Below are positions 22,583 through 34,326 of a DNA stretch of 64,000 nucleotides, one piece after another. The translations under genes were made by a program, and so were the position numbers. This stretch comes from Mariannaea sp. PMI_226. Taxonomy: Eukaryota; Ascomycota; Sordariomycetes; Hypocreales; Nectriaceae. How positions within the stretch are numbered: the first letter of the stretch is position 1; each line of letters begins with the position of its first letter. The stretch spans positions 3,168,501-3,232,500 of the forward strand of contig JANFOG010000003.1 of the NCBI GenBank assembly GCA_024336345.1, in the 5' to 3' direction. The notes beneath the pieces are model-generated. The model was not told the DNA's origin. It did no database searches and worked only from the letters and a program-made list of their open reading frames with translations.

Positions 22583-23149
22583 ATGGTATGCGCGCATTCT
22601 ACCCTTTGGCAAATTCCTGAGGAGCCTCGCCAACACCGATCCTCTCCGAATCCCGTCGAATCCCACTCGAACCCCCCTTCTCCCCCTCCTCGCGCCTTCT
22701 TGTTGAATATGCTAACACCCTCACCACCTCCACAGGCGCACAAATTCGTCATCACAGCCTTCCTCACAGGCTCCCGAATTCTCGGTCGTTCCTTTACGGC
22801 CGCTTACAAGCAGGCCCAGGCTGCCTCACAATACCAGCGTGCGCAAGCAAAGCTGGGCAACCACTCGGGTGGCTCTTTTGCCTCAGGCATGAATCTCGAT
22901 GAGGCCTGCAAGATCCTCAATGTCAAGCCTCCCGCCGGCGGCCAGGCGAACATGGAGGAGGTCCTTGAGCGCTACAAGCGTCTATTTGACGCCAATAACC
23001 CCGAGAAGGGCGGCAGCTTCTACCTACAGAGCAAGATCGTGAGAGCAAAGGAGCGATTCGAGCGTGAGCTCGGCCCTCTTCGGCAGAAGGTCGAGCAGGA
23101 AGCCGAAGCGAAAGAGGGCTGGAAGCCCAAGGTTTACAAGGACCGGTAA
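22583..23149 (+). CDS. PAM16: PAM16/TIM16, presequence translocase motor subunit
   Basis: Two coding exons, 22583-22585 and 22736-23149, encode 138 residues. The first coding exon is only the ATG, followed by a 150-base intron (GTATGC...CCACAG). The protein starts MAHKFVITAFLTGSRILGRS, the membrane-associating N-terminus of Pam16. Residues about 60-115 form the degenerate J domain (LDEACKILNV, then RYKRLFDANNPEKGGSFYLQ) with no HPD motif, as expected. Pam16 binds Pam18 at the matrix face of the TIM23 channel and controls its stimulation of mtHsp70. The alternative of starting upstream in the same frame as exon 2 gives a non-family N-terminus. Confidence 0.95.
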   Translation: MVCAHSTLWQIPEEPRQHRSSPNPVESHSNPPSPPPRAFLLNMLTPSPPPQAHKFVITAFLTGSRILGRSFTAAYKQAQAASQYQRAQAKLGNHSGGSFASGMNLDEACKILNVKPPAGGQANMEEVLERYKRLFDANNPEKGGSFYLQSKIVRAKERFERELGPLRQKVEQEAEAKEGWKPKVYKDR

Positions 23150-23762
23150 TCGACTCGGCAATACAAGCCCTTAGTCGACGGAGCACCCACAACGAAGACG
23201 CAGAACTCGAACTGTAGGATATGTTTGCCAGGCAGAGCATTGACATTGCGGAGCTATTTTTTTTCCTTCGTTCGCTCAGGCTTTGACTCTGGCTTTGCCG
23301 CATCCCCTTGGGCCAGGGGGTAGTAGAAAAAAAAAGGGCCTAGAGGGTTTCTGCGTTGGAGAGGGCGAGGCAGGTTTCTCCGTGTATACATGTACATCTT
23401 CACTCGACTGCAGCATGGCACGGCGTTTTTGGGATATTTAGGGGCGTGATGAGCTGCTGGAGGTTGGTTCTAGACGAAAATTAAAAGACGACCCAGGTTA
23501 TGTTTTTAATACAAATGTACCATTATATCAAACGAGCAGAGGCCCATGAGGGGTGGGTAATCCTGCAAGTTTACCTTGATGTCTATAGAATTTTCGCAAT
23601 GTAAAAAAATGAAGGCAAATCACTTTTCACTTGTATATTGCCCCCATGCGTGAAATGTTTCTGCTAGTTGATCCAGTTACTCTGAGTGTATAGAAACTTA
23701 TTTTGTAGCAAGGGCAAATATCACTTAGAACTAGAACTCTATGCCGGTTACATCATTTTGTG
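23150..23762. other. convergent 3' region
   Basis: 613 bases between convergent genes, increasingly AT-rich towards the right. Nothing recognised. Confidence 0.45.
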
Positions 23763-25009
23763 CTACGGATATGGACCAACCGTGTAGCCTCTGCTGATAT
23801 TATTAGGTGCATCCTGACTATACTCGCTCCCCGAAGAATATGCTGATAGAATTTCACCGATTGTGTCCCTGCTGCCATGGCTTCCGTCATGACCTGCCTC
23901 TGGTGCATAAGATTCTCTCGGTAAACATGGACGTTCCTCTTGTGGGGCCTCAGTACAGAACACCCTTTGCTGTCCCGAATTGATCGCCGCATGGCCATTG
24001 TTTTGGTTGGCTGACTTGTTCCTCTTCAGCCTCGTACTCATTGTAAACGATCGTCTCCGGGTCAGTTGCGGGTTGAGTCGGATGTCTCGCAAGGGGTTGG
24101 AGAGCGATCGAGACAGAAGAGGAGTTGGATACGGGAACCCTATCAGCCGTTGGTCAAGAGCCGGCTCAGAAGATGCTCTTCGGTTGTGTTTGACGAACCG
24201 GCGATACATCATTGCGGATATAAGAATAACGAAGCAGAAAAAGATGGCGCCAACAATGATCCCGACTGTGGCGTTCGTAGAGAGAGAGGGTTTTGAGGGC
24301 TGTAGCAATGGAGTTGATGAACCGCCTTCAGTACTTGTTGACACTGTGCTTGCAGGTATTGTACTTGTTGATGCAGTTGTTGTCGATGTCGTCTTTGTTG
24401 GTATTGTACTTGCTATTGCTAGGTTTGATGAACTAGACAACCATGCAGCGGATAAACTAGTCAATGTTCCATCCTCTGACGACTGAGTAGTATCGGTAGT
24501 TGAGGATGGTGGCTGAAGAGGTCCCCAAGTAGTATACACAGCCGTCCTGGTTATGAGCGTGAACACACCACTTGTGAGTCCCGGTGCATGTGTTGTTGAC
24601 ATGCCAGTAGTCCTGCTCTCATCTGCAGTCAATGTCAATGTCCACAGAGTGAAGGAAACTTCAGATAGGTCTTGTCTGTCCGAGGTAAAAACCTGAGCGA
24701 GACCATCTGTCGAGTGTTTGACTTGAGCTTGTCCCGCAGCGGTTGTCTGAGACCTGACGAGTTCCTCCCTGGCATTGCGAACAGCTAGGTCGCCCTCATT
24801 ATAAGTTAGGGCCTTGCTATGCCTAAATACGAAGAAGATAGTTTCAAAAACCTTTTCAGATAGCTGTTGCGTCCATGTACTTACATTGTCTTCAAATGTT
24901 GTGAGTTGTTATTAATAGTCGTAGCATTGGGCGAGATAGACCTGTAAGTACTTCCACCAAGAGCTTGGCCTACCATACAGGCATAGGCTAGGAAGTGAGA
25001 GGACAACAT
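23763..25009 (-). CDS. Ser/Thr-rich single-pass membrane protein (Mid2/Wsc-like architecture)
   Basis: Two exons, 25009-24885 and 24822-23763, encode 394 residues. The intron (GTAAGT...TATTTAG) splits an ATG codon. The N-terminus (MLSSHFLAYACMVGQALGG) is a weak signal peptide, followed by N-glycosylation sequons. An ectodomain to about residue 220 ends in a Ser/Thr stalk (TTSTTTASTSTIPAST), likely heavily O-glycosylated. One membrane helix lies at about 227-247 (VGIIVGAIFFCFVILISAMM), with YRRF as stop-transfer. The cytosolic tail is basic, then Ser/Glu-rich. This is the layout of fungal cell-wall stress sensors, but I see no WSC cysteine domain, so sensor function is only a guess. Confidence 0.75.
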
Positions 25010-25432
25010 GACTTGGGGTTAAGATCGAGGAGTGTGTTTGATCAATCTGGGTGACGGGCTATTTGAATTTGAAATACTAAAGGGGGTGTTTGAGATTATT
25101 GTAAAAAGGCAATAGATTTTGAAGATTCTTTTGGAAAAGAAACCGGTTACCCAGTCCCGGGGCATGAGGACTTTTTAGTAAGTCTGGCATCAACTGTTAT
25201 TCATTGAGCTGGGTGCTGAATTCCTTTTCGCCGCGTACATATCAAGGGTCATGATTTATGATTGGCGTCTCACACAGCTTTGAAATCGGGATATTTGGAT
25301 ACAGCAAAAACATCAAGGAACGTGTGCGTGTGTACATATGGCATGATTTCATCTGACGTTATGGCAACGTTCTAGTCATATATACCTTCCCATGAGTTGG
25401 ACAAACAACTGAAACGTCAGTCACACCTTTGC
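25010..25432. other. intergenic
   Basis: 423 bases between two minus-strand genes; promoter of the Ser/Thr-rich protein and 3' end of biotin ligase. No other feature seen. Confidence 0.45.
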
Positions 25433-27800
25433 TCAAGTTTTCCTTCTCACAAGACCTTTCCAGTAGTCAAAGCTATTCTCATCACTCTGCAGCGTCCAAA
25501 TCTTTCCGGTCCCTCTACCGCTGGCATCCGTCTCCTCGGCGCGGAGCATGCCCCAGTCATTGGTAATTCCCAAGATACGGGCCTTGACGCCGCCCTCAGC
25601 CTCGAGTGTGACGGCTTGGCCGGTGTGCAGCCAGTGGCGATAATATCGCCCCTCAAGATCGCGTGAGAAACCCTCGCGGAGGAATTGCTTGTGAATAGCT
25701 TCAAGGCGTGTCAGGATGCGTGCGAGAAGGGTTTCAAGGTGGAGGTCAGGAACTCCAGCAGGGAGGAGATCGGAGATGGAGATTGTGGGACGGGGGTTGA
25801 TGGTGTTGAGACCGATGCCGAGAACGATCTGGTAGGCGCCGTTTGAGTAGGTGCATTGCGATAGAATGCCGCCAATCTTGACATAGTGAGGCTTGCCCCC
25901 TGAACTGGTAGGATCCAAGGCATCTATATACTGTTAGTTGCGACCAAGGGGCCCAGGGCTAAGCAGAACAAGAGCACTTACATATGTCGTTGGGCCACTT
26001 CAACTTGATTGGGATGTTGTCATACCCTCGGTCGTACGACTGCACCGCCTCAACAATGGCAATGGCAGCAATGTACTGGATGAAAACGACAGGTCGACTC
26101 ATAGCTAGATGGGCAGGGTGACTGATGACGGTAGAGAAAATGAGACACCCAGCGGGAGACACCCACACGTTGGAGCCGCGACCTCTACCAGCAACTTGCG
26201 TTGTTGCAGAGACGGTGAATCCAGTCGGTAGCTTGGATAGAAGTTTGGGATTTCTGTTTACGGGTCAATTCTCGGACACACATGCGCAGCAAACTTGGTA
26301 GTGGACAGACGAACCTCTCCAGGATAGTGTTTGTGCTGGTCACGACCTCGCCGTACATGAGCAAGTTCCCCCAGTCTTCGGCTTGCGGCGTGATCTGCTG
26401 ATATCGACGCAAGCTCGAAAAGTACAAGCCATGATTGAAGTGCGGAGTGAGTTTGGGGTGAGGAGGGGACTTCTCGTGGGGGACGACCTTCTTGATGACC
26501 TTGTTGTAGTCGGTGATGCCGTTCGTCGTGTGTTCTGACTCATCAGAGGAAGTGAGTGACTTCTGCAAGCCTTCGACGCTCCAAATGGTATCTTCATTCT
26601 GAATGTGAAATGTATCACCCTCGGCCCGAATCCACTCCTCACCGTTCTCCTTTTCGATGATATCGGCAATAGAGACGAGAAGCTCTGACACGCCGGTCTC
26701 TTCAAGGGAGGAGATATGCAGGCGTGAGAGTGACGGAACACCAGCTTCATTCTCACTGACGTCCAGTCCAAGTTTAGAGAGGCATGCCTTGAGAAAGTCA
26801 ACTCGTGACCTGTCGCTGTCTGATAGAATGTCAACGAGCTCAGCATAGCCGGGGATGTTTGGCTGGGGGTGCAAGTTGACAGCAGCGAACCTGAACATCG
26901 TTAGTGGCCTGGTCAGCAAAGATGTCACCAACATCATAGCACTTACTCAGGGTGTGGTGATGTGAGGAGTGCCTTTCCGTTGCCAATGGAGCACATGACA
27001 ACCGCAGCCTTGCCATCACCACCATCAACATCAATCTCATTCTCGTAACTAGCTAGAACCTCAACCTTGTTGCTCTTAGCTGAAGCAGCATCCACAAAGA
27101 CGCCGCCTCCATTGTAATACGATACAGTCTCAGCTGGAACCTCAGTATCGCCAAACGCCTTCTTGTTGATGCTAAGACGCACAGCTCTTGCGCCCTTCTC
27201 GCTGCGATACTCGAATCCCTGGAACGCACCTCCTCGACAGGTACCGGGGAAGAAAGCCAGTTCCCTATTGCCGACGACCTCCAATGGTTTGTTGCCGACC
27301 TCAAACTCACAACGCGCACTGCCGTAGTAAGCTCCGGCGCAGAAGCCCAGGTACGCGCCACCTTTTCGGACGAAGTCGCTGATGCGGCGGTTCCCTTCGC
27401 CGTTGAGCGCTTGGCAGTAGCCGAGGTCGGCGCCGCCAGGGAAGACGAGCAGGGCGCAGGTGGAGGCCCAGGGCTCCTTGAGCAAGATTGAGTCGGTAAT
27501 GGGGATTACGGCGTAATTGGGCGACAGGAGACGCCGCAGGGTCCAGATGCAGTGGCGGACGGATTCGACAGTTGTGCCGATGCCTTTTCAAACGGGGAAG
27601 AGATGAGAGCGTGTGAGTGAGAAGAACAACAGCAACAGGTACATGACGCAGAAGAATTGCGAGAACCAAAGGAACAAAGCAGAAGAGGAAGGGGAAGAGG
27701 AAGAAAGAAAAGGAGAAGGAGAAGAAATTAGAGCATTTGAGAAGGGAAGGGGGGAGTATTAACCTGTATAGACAAGGACATTGAGCCTACTGGACGCCAT
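25433..27800 (-). CDS. BPL1: biotin-protein ligase (holocarboxylase synthetase)
   Basis: Five exons, 27800-27764, 27583-26947, 26890-26315, 26253-25982 and 25923-25433, encode 670 residues; all joins keep frame. It makes biotinyl-AMP and transfers biotin to carboxylases. The N-terminal half is the glutamine-amidotransferase-like BPL_N domain (YTGIGTTVESVRH, LVFPGGADLGY, YLGFCAGAYYG). The catalytic half has the adenylate-binding loop GRGRGSNVW at about 439-447, KWPND at 502-506 and the active-site lysine in VKIGGIL at about 523. The small C-terminal BPL domain (GITNDWGMLRAEE) is present. Intron 1 ends in a poor acceptor (TGAAAAG) yet gives the family sequence. Intron 3 uses GTTCGT. COA4 lies 333 bases away on the opposite strand. 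Confidence 0.95.
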
Positions 27801-28133
27801 AGCTGCGAGGGGCCGTTATGTTGTATCTCGATGCGATGTGAGTGTCTGTGAGTGTCCGCGGGGTAGGTTAGGTAGTGGTGTAGTAGCTAGTAGTGTCGGT
27901 AGAGAGTTCCAGGCGGTTTCTTCTGCCGCTTGGGCTGGTTGGTGCCAAAGCTGGAACCTTTTGGAAATTTCCCTCTCTCTCACCTCACACCACCTCTTGG
28001 TCAGCTCTCGACTTTCCGGTCTGACCAAATTTCTTTTCCTTCTTCCTCTCTTTTCTTCCCTCCTTCCACTGAGTGCTGGTTGCCACAAATTCACAAACCG
28101 GAAAAAAAACGGAATTCAATCGCAGAAGAAGCA
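27801..28133. other. divergent promoter, BPL1 / COA4
   Basis: A 333-base shared upstream region for biotin ligase (minus) and COA4 (plus). It has pyrimidine-rich leader sequence on the COA4 side. Confidence 0.5.
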
Positions 28134-28744
28134 ATGTCCAAAGAAGAGAGCGACGCGCAGAAGAATGCAGCCGGGGAAGAGGACGACGATGAGCCAGATG
28201 AGTGGTAAGTTCCATTTCCTCAACTCCCGACTTCTCCGTCGCAAAGCGGTTGGGAAGCCCGCGCCTCCTCCTCCACAACTCAACAGTCCACTAAAGCCGA
28301 GGCCTCTGATTGTTTGGCGGCTGGTTTTACAGGGAGCAGCGGATCCTCAACACTGGATGTGCAGGTAAGCAATGCCCCAGCGTCGCCCCCCCTCCAAGAA
28401 AAAGAAAAGAAAACACACACAAGGCTTATTGAGTCTCTCTTCTCAAAATTATATCCGATCTTGTATAATGGCCCAGTCACTTATTGGTTTATTATTTTTT
28501 TTCCCTCTGTTAGAGGAAAATAGCAAAATGTCAGATTGTTACTGGGAGAAGAAAGACTGGCGTCTCTGTGCTCAAGAAGTGAGTCTACTTTCTATTACTG
28601 CTTCCCCCTCGGTACCATTGGTGAAGTGGAAGGGAGTCGAGTGGACTGACTGTGTGATAGATGACGGCCTTTCGAGAGTGCTGGAAGGCCCATAACAATG
28701 ACAACCGAACAGAGACCAAGGTCTCGGATAAGGAGAAGAAGTAA
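28134..28744 (+). CDS. COA4: COA4/CMC3-like twin CX9C cytochrome oxidase assembly factor
   Basis: Four small exons, 28134-28204, 28333-28364, 28514-28578 and 28661-28744, encode 83 residues. The gene is easy to miss because each exon is short; frames close with phases 2, 1 and 0. The protein has an acidic N-terminus (EEDDDEPDEWEQRILNTG) followed by two CX9C motifs: CAEENSKMSDC and CAQEMTAFREC, separated by YWEKKDWRL. The spacing and the D-W-R-x-C motif match human COA4 (CHCHD8) and yeast Coa4/Cmc3. Such proteins are oxidised by Mia40 in the intermembrane space and help assemble cytochrome c oxidase. Confidence 0.9.
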
Positions 28745-29749
28745 TACATAAGCAGGAGAAGTGCAAGAGAAGTTGTGCATATGATGTATCTATGCAATTG
28801 TAAGATTTAAGATTCACGGGGACCAGAAAAACAAACAACCCGCATTTTTGTACATATAGCCTCGATGGCAACAGCCCGGAACCTATCCACTCAGCAAAGC
28901 ACAAAATACATTTCAATATTAATAAAAAGCAAGGAATACCGCTCAAAGCCCTTTGGAAGAGTAGTAGACCGTCTCGCTATATATCATGAGTGACGGAGAC
29001 GGAGGTGATCTGATCCTAGAAGTTTGGGTCTGAATTGAAGTAATTCGAACCACGAAATCTGCCATTTCAATATAGGCCCGTATCTTGCTGCCAATAACTC
29101 CAGCAGACAGGTAACTAATGGAGGCTTCTAAGCAGTTATCCTGTAGTATTCATGTGTGTATGAATTCGCACATACTCGCTTTTCCATGACGCATCTTGCT
29201 TGCAGCTTTTTAGTTGAGTGATTGGATAAATCCGAGCTGCAACCGAAAAAATAAAGAGATCGTCATTGAAACCGCCATCCTCCATATCTCAGGTAGTTGC
29301 CCTACGGCAGGAGTTTAATATCGGACCTAACGGACGTGAACAACTCATTTCAAAAATGGCCCAACGTTACTTTTTTCTTCCCAATTGCCATCTGCCTGTT
29401 TACCTTACGTGATTTTCACCTGTTTGCAATCGCCTCAGTCATCAGATAGGAGGGCAGCTATGTAACTATACTCTCTACCTTGCTTTATAACAATAGATGA
29501 CCATCAGAGCCATCAGCCCTGTCCCGTAGCTTTAATAGGGTTGCTATGCCTTTCCCGTCTCTGGCAAGGGGACCCACAAACCGACCGCCCCCCCAGTTCA
29601 GAGCATCAGTGGTTCATAGCAGCTGGGCCAAGTTTCTTATCAGAGAAATTATCGCCAGCCAGAAAACCTCACAACATCATTCATTCCTATTCACGTCACC
29701 TCGTGCCGTCCCACACCCACACCCCCTTCCAAGCTCCCGATTGCCCATC
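28745..29749. other. intergenic
   Basis: About 1 kb between COA4 and MGM101. No gene or RNA is supported. The last 200 bases include an in-frame open upstream stretch (from 29546) probably forming the MGM101 leader. Confidence 0.45.
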
Positions 29750-30869
29750 ATGTCCGTCTCCTACCGGGCTTTTCTTGCGACGCCGAGAATACGCTTCGCC
29801 GGCGCCCGATCAATTGCCCGCTTCTCACGACCCTACTCCTCTGAGGCCGCTGCGCCAGCGCCTCCCAGGACTTCAGAGTCCGCCTCCCCAGTTGTCGACA
29901 ATGAGACTCCTTCTCCCTCTTCCACAGCCGCATCCTCCGCTGCTCCCGTGGCCCCAAAAGCTCAGCCATCGACTAAAGCCAAGCCCGAGCCTCGATCAAG
30001 AACTACCGCCCCGTCTAGATCCACCTACAAGCCCGCTGCTGCCCAAACGACGGTGAGTGCAGCCAAGGCTTCAGCAGCCAAAGCAGCAGAAGCGACCAAA
30101 GCAGAATCAGCACAGGAAACCGCTTCCAAAGCATCCAATGGAATCAATCCCAACCGTGCCGTACAGCCACCTCCCGCCAAGTTTGACTGGAACCCTACTC
30201 CCCCGCCATCCAACAGGCCGTTGAAGCAGTTCGAAAGTGTCGATTGGGAGAAGAGCTTTCACGGTCTGGGGACCCAGCCCGTGACCGAGGCGCAGTTCCA
30301 GATCCTGACGCAGCAGATTGACCTGTACGACATTCAGGTCAAGCCTGATGGCATCCTCTACTTGCCAGAGATCAAATACCGAAGGAGATTGAACGAGGCG
30401 TTTGGACCCATGGGTTGGGGCATCATTCCCCGAGGTGATACTGTTGTCGGCAAGGAGATTGTCACGCGAGAGTATGCCCTCATCGTCAACGGATGGTATG
30501 TCTCCCACAAAACCCCTAAGGATGGGATCTTTTTCTTCTTCTTGTTTTGCTATGAGTCGTAAAATCTAACCCTCAACGTATAGTTTCGTTTCACAAGCCT
30601 TGGGCGTCAACAACTACTTCAGTCCCGAGGGTATTCCCCAAGCCGTTGAAGGTGCCAAGTCGAATGCTCTGATGCGCTGCTGCAAAGATCTGGGCATCGC
30701 CTCGGAGCTCTGGGACCCCAACTTTATTCGCTGGTTCAACAAGAACCACATCATCAGTGAATGGGCCGAGAACACCACCACAAAGAAGAAGCGCGTCTTC
30801 TACTTTAAGAAGGGGGAGACACCCGAAGTGACATTCCCTTGGAAGCTCACCGGCAAAGCATCCAAATAG
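29750..30869 (+). CDS. MGM101: mitochondrial genome maintenance protein MGM101
   Basis: Two exons, 29750-30495 and 30584-30869, encode 343 residues. Mgm101 is a Rad52-like single-strand annealing protein of mitochondrial nucleoids, needed to keep mtDNA. The N-terminus MSVSYRAFLATPRIRFAGAR is a mitochondrial presequence. Residues about 35-145 are Ala/Ser/Pro/Lys-rich and disordered. The conserved core begins about DWEKSFHGLGTQPVTEAQF and includes EIKYRRRLNEAFGPMGWGI, FSPEGIPQAVEGAKSNALM and RCCKDLGIASELWDPNFI, ending with a basic FPWKLTGKASK. The intron is GTATGT...ACGTATAG. An in-frame ATG at 29546 exists, but its extension lacks presequence character. Confidence 0.93.
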
Positions 30870-31442
30870 ACAATTTTTTTTTTTCAAAAGACACTAGGAG
30901 GCTAGAGATGAAAGATGCTCGGGTGCCCTGTGAAGATGTAATACCAGGACCAATTGATATCCTGGAACTTGTACGATACGGAGGGGGAGTCAATCGGTTT
31001 ATGGAAAAAGAAACTACAATGATGTCGAGTTATGGCGATATGAACATATTTTCAAGGCAACATGGCAATGTACCCTGGCGATGCATGTGGGCGCAGGCTT
31101 GTATAAAAACTGGTTTCGGAGTGCTGATAGACGGAGCTTGTGAGATTTAGGGGAGTTGACCTAAGGCGACCTCAAGCAAAGATCTAGATGCTTTGGAGGA
31201 ATAATAAATACAAACACCTATCCCAAGTCTTATATATTGCTCTATGCATGTCCCGTTCAAGCCTTGCGCAACTCTCTACCACTACTAAAGGATAGAAAGG
31301 AAAGTTAGTGACACTACTTGCCACCATATCCAGTGAAGATATCAGGTAGAGGTGAACTTTTTGTTTAATTGGATATAAGAGCAATGGTCTAATGGTACCA
31401 ATACCCAAACTCCTGTGCAGTCCAGTCCCGCCTAGGAGGCCG
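30870..31442. other. convergent 3' region
   Basis: 573 bases between convergent MGM101 and REEP genes. Nothing recognised. Confidence 0.45.
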
Positions 31443-32736
31443 CTATCTCTCCATGCCCGAGCTGCTACCTCCTTGGGTATTATCTGTGCCCCAACTCCAC
31501 GGCATCCAGCCACCTGCCGGTGCTGCGCTTCCGCCTCCGGGGCCAGGTTGGGGAGCCTTTCGTCTCCGAAGGGCAGGGTCGTCCTCGGCGCCACTCTCCG
31601 CATCGATCTTCTCAAAGTCGGCCTCGCTGCGACTCTTAGTCAGTCCAGCCGCACCAAAAATGCTGGACGGTCTCTGCGTGGGTGACCCGCTGCTGCTGCT
31701 GCCGACGCCGTCGTAGCTCATGGATGGTGGACCGCGAGTACTGGCTCGTGCCTGGGCTTGCTGGGCCTCGGTGCGAATAGACTGGGCTTCCCGATCGAGG
31801 GCCGACAGAACAATGTTGAGGCGGTCGCGCTGGGCGGCGATAAAAGACATCTTCTCGTCCGAGTCGCGAAGATGAGGAGGTAGCAAAGTTGCTGAACTCG
31901 AAAAGCCCTGTCTAGTGGCCGTCGCAGAAGAGGTCGCAGTTGTAGTCCCGGAGCCGCTCGCCAGCGCGCCAGCGCCTGTGGCTGCTGTGACGGCGGTGGT
32001 GAGAAAGCTGTAAAAGTCGGAACCGGAATTAGCAGAGCCGGTCCATTTGGAAGCTGGAACGCTAAACCGGGATAACAGGGACTGGGTGTAGCTCTGGGTA
32101 GGCTCTGGGCTTTGAGGCGGAGTGGGCTCGGAGGGAGGGAGACCGAGTACCTTTGTCTTGAAGGCCTCGATAGCGAGTTTGAGATAGGCGATGCCGGCGT
32201 CAGTGAGGCGATTATGGGCGGTCGTGATGAAGTCGTCGATCTGAGACTCGTTTTCTTCCAGGAAAGGGTGGAGCTTTTCTTCGTATAGGCGACGAGCGCC
32301 TTGAGTCTGGGGGAGAATGAGATAAAGAAGAAAGATCAGTCTAAAGTATCCGTAGAACGGAATCCTATGCAACCGAATATTAGAGTCCGCCCGGAGTTTT
32401 GAGAAGTTGTCATGATGGGGGACTTGTACTCACCATGAGACAATAAAGTAGACCCAGGATTCAGCGAGTAGGAAGCAGCTGATAACAACCCAGTACATGA
32501 GCCATGGTGTCAACTGAGCGGGATCGGCCGTTTTAAGAGCCTTGTAGGAAGCAAAGATGGGGAAGAGAAAGGATGCGACGGAGCTGTTGAGGTGTGCGCA
32601 CACGTGGAGGTCAGTAACTGATTTCTTTCTCTCTTGCGGCAATCACTTCTGGTAGTTGTTGCGCAATGCCCTGAATCATGGAGAGAGAAGTGGTGGAGAT
32701 TGCTTACGATAGGAGCATTGGCAATAGGTCAAACAT
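31443..32736 (-). CDS. REEP1-4/Yop1-type TB2/DP1/HVA22 protein with long C-terminal tail
   Basis: Three exons, 32736-32708, 32583-32434 and 32364-31443, encode 366 residues. The TB2/DP1/HVA22 domain fills residues about 1-110: two hairpin-forming hydrophobic stretches, with the family sequence ASYKALKTADPAQLTPWLMY, AESWVYFIVSWIPFYGYFRL and LYLILPQTQGARRLYEEKL. These proteins curve and shape tubular ER. The short first segment (MFDLLPMLLSSVASF) resembles the REEP1-4 branch more than Yop1/REEP5. Unlike Yop1 (about 170-180 residues) there are some 250 further residues, Ser/Pro/Ala-rich, with one predicted helix (EKMSFIAAQRDRLNIVLSAL) and a motif DFEKI near 309-313 in acidic context. Confidence 0.88.
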
Positions 32737-34077
32737 GATTGCGACTGTGACCGGGGCTCACGGCGATGGGTAGGTATGAGTAAAAAGAGAGAGGGAGAGA
32801 AGATGGGTTGGGAAAGGCTGCCGTCGCCTCGATGGTTCTCCCACCAAGATGATGATGATGGTAGGGTACAACTAGATTTTGACTAGGAAGAAGGGAAAGG
32901 CAGAGTCTGCGAGAGGTTAAATCAGTATAGGAGAGGGTAATAGGGGGCCTCAAGCGAGTTCTGCCCCGTGGCCAGAGGGGGAGAGAGAGGAGGAAAAAGG
33001 GACAGAAGGGATTCAGGTTGAATTTGAGGTTGAACGGAGTAGGTTTTGGAGATGGCTGTCAGGGTCATCCCCATCTGAGATGGTGGAGTTGGAGCTGCAG
33101 TGGGTATCCGCAGCCGGTACATCCGCTTTTAGAGCTCACGACGATCTGTTTAGCGGGGGCGGGGCTGGTGAAAGGAAGTACGTACCCTACTGCACCGTAC
33201 GGTCCCCAATTTCCAGACCACGAGGTGGTTGTGGGTGATGCTGAGAGCGGGATGGGGGGCAGCAAATGATCCGCTGAAGCAGCCACTGAGAGGCACCGAT
33301 GAGCTGGGTTCGGAGCGCCCTCGTACGGAGAGAGGTACAGGTGATGGGGGGTCACCTGTGAGATGGAACCGAAGCTGAGCCTGACCACAAAATGACGTCC
33401 ACTGTTCCCAAAGTACCTAAGATAGGTAAGAAATGGCGATGTCTGTCGGGATTGAGCTTGCGGGGGGAGAGTGTCACAACTGGGAACTTGAAAATTGAAG
33501 TAACTTGAAGAGAAAAATCTCAAGAGTTATTTACTGTATGGTAAGAAAGGCAGAGAATGCATGAAATTTTCTACTTTATTTATTAATGCAGCCCGCCCCA
33601 GTGTCAAAGAACACGGTTTCCGCTGCCCTCCCGATTATGTATTTGATTGCGTGGGCTTCTTTGTTGATGCCTGGGCTTCGGGCCACCATTCCACATCCGA
33701 TTGTAGGTTTGGAGTCCTTTTCAGCCGCTTTCTGCTCTTTTGCCCGTGAAGCTGATGCCCGCACCGAATTTACCCGTCTTCGTTGTGACAGTTGTGACTA
33801 CGATGTAATACGCGCCCGGTCAAGCTGGGGGCAGTGTATGTGTGTGTCACCTCCACCCGCATATAGCTCTGCAGCTTCTGACCACATTTCCTCTTGTAAG
33901 TACGCCGTATTATTCATTTCAAAATTGCCATAATGTTTAGTTCATCGATATACTACTCTTAAGGTGCTTAATACGACAGATAGGATTGAGTCTAATGGCA
34001 AACTCTTTTAGACATGTAATGAATCCCATCAAAACTCACGGGCTAGGTGTCAGGCTACGTATCTTCATGCTTCAAGG

Positions 34078-34326
34078 TTGTCCCAAACAATACATATAGC
34101 CTGCAAATTTAGAAAGACACTGTGGTCAAATAGCCGACGCATTCTCACCAGAAGGGAAGTCGATGACAACGTGTACTATTCCACAAACCAGACAACCTGG
34201 CATCTTGTACGAATACCCCGACCCGGTGTTGCCTACGAAGATATTTACGCGGAATACGAGGAGGGGAATCAGCCAGGTACTATATATCAGTTTATTCTAG
34301 TCATTAACCTGCCCGTAGAAGGATAA
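34078..34326 (+). pseudogene. possible gene fragment, unidentified
   Basis: An open stretch whose second half (for example WHLVRIPRPGVAYEDIYAEY) has protein-like composition, sitting in an AT-rich, gene-poor interval with no ATG start and no neighbouring exon that I can join. It may be a relic or chance. Confidence 0.2.

Noticed and set aside
29546..29749. In-frame upstream ATG extension of MGM101
   Set aside because: The extension lacks conservation and presequence character, whereas the ATG at 29750 opens a typical mitochondrial presequence.
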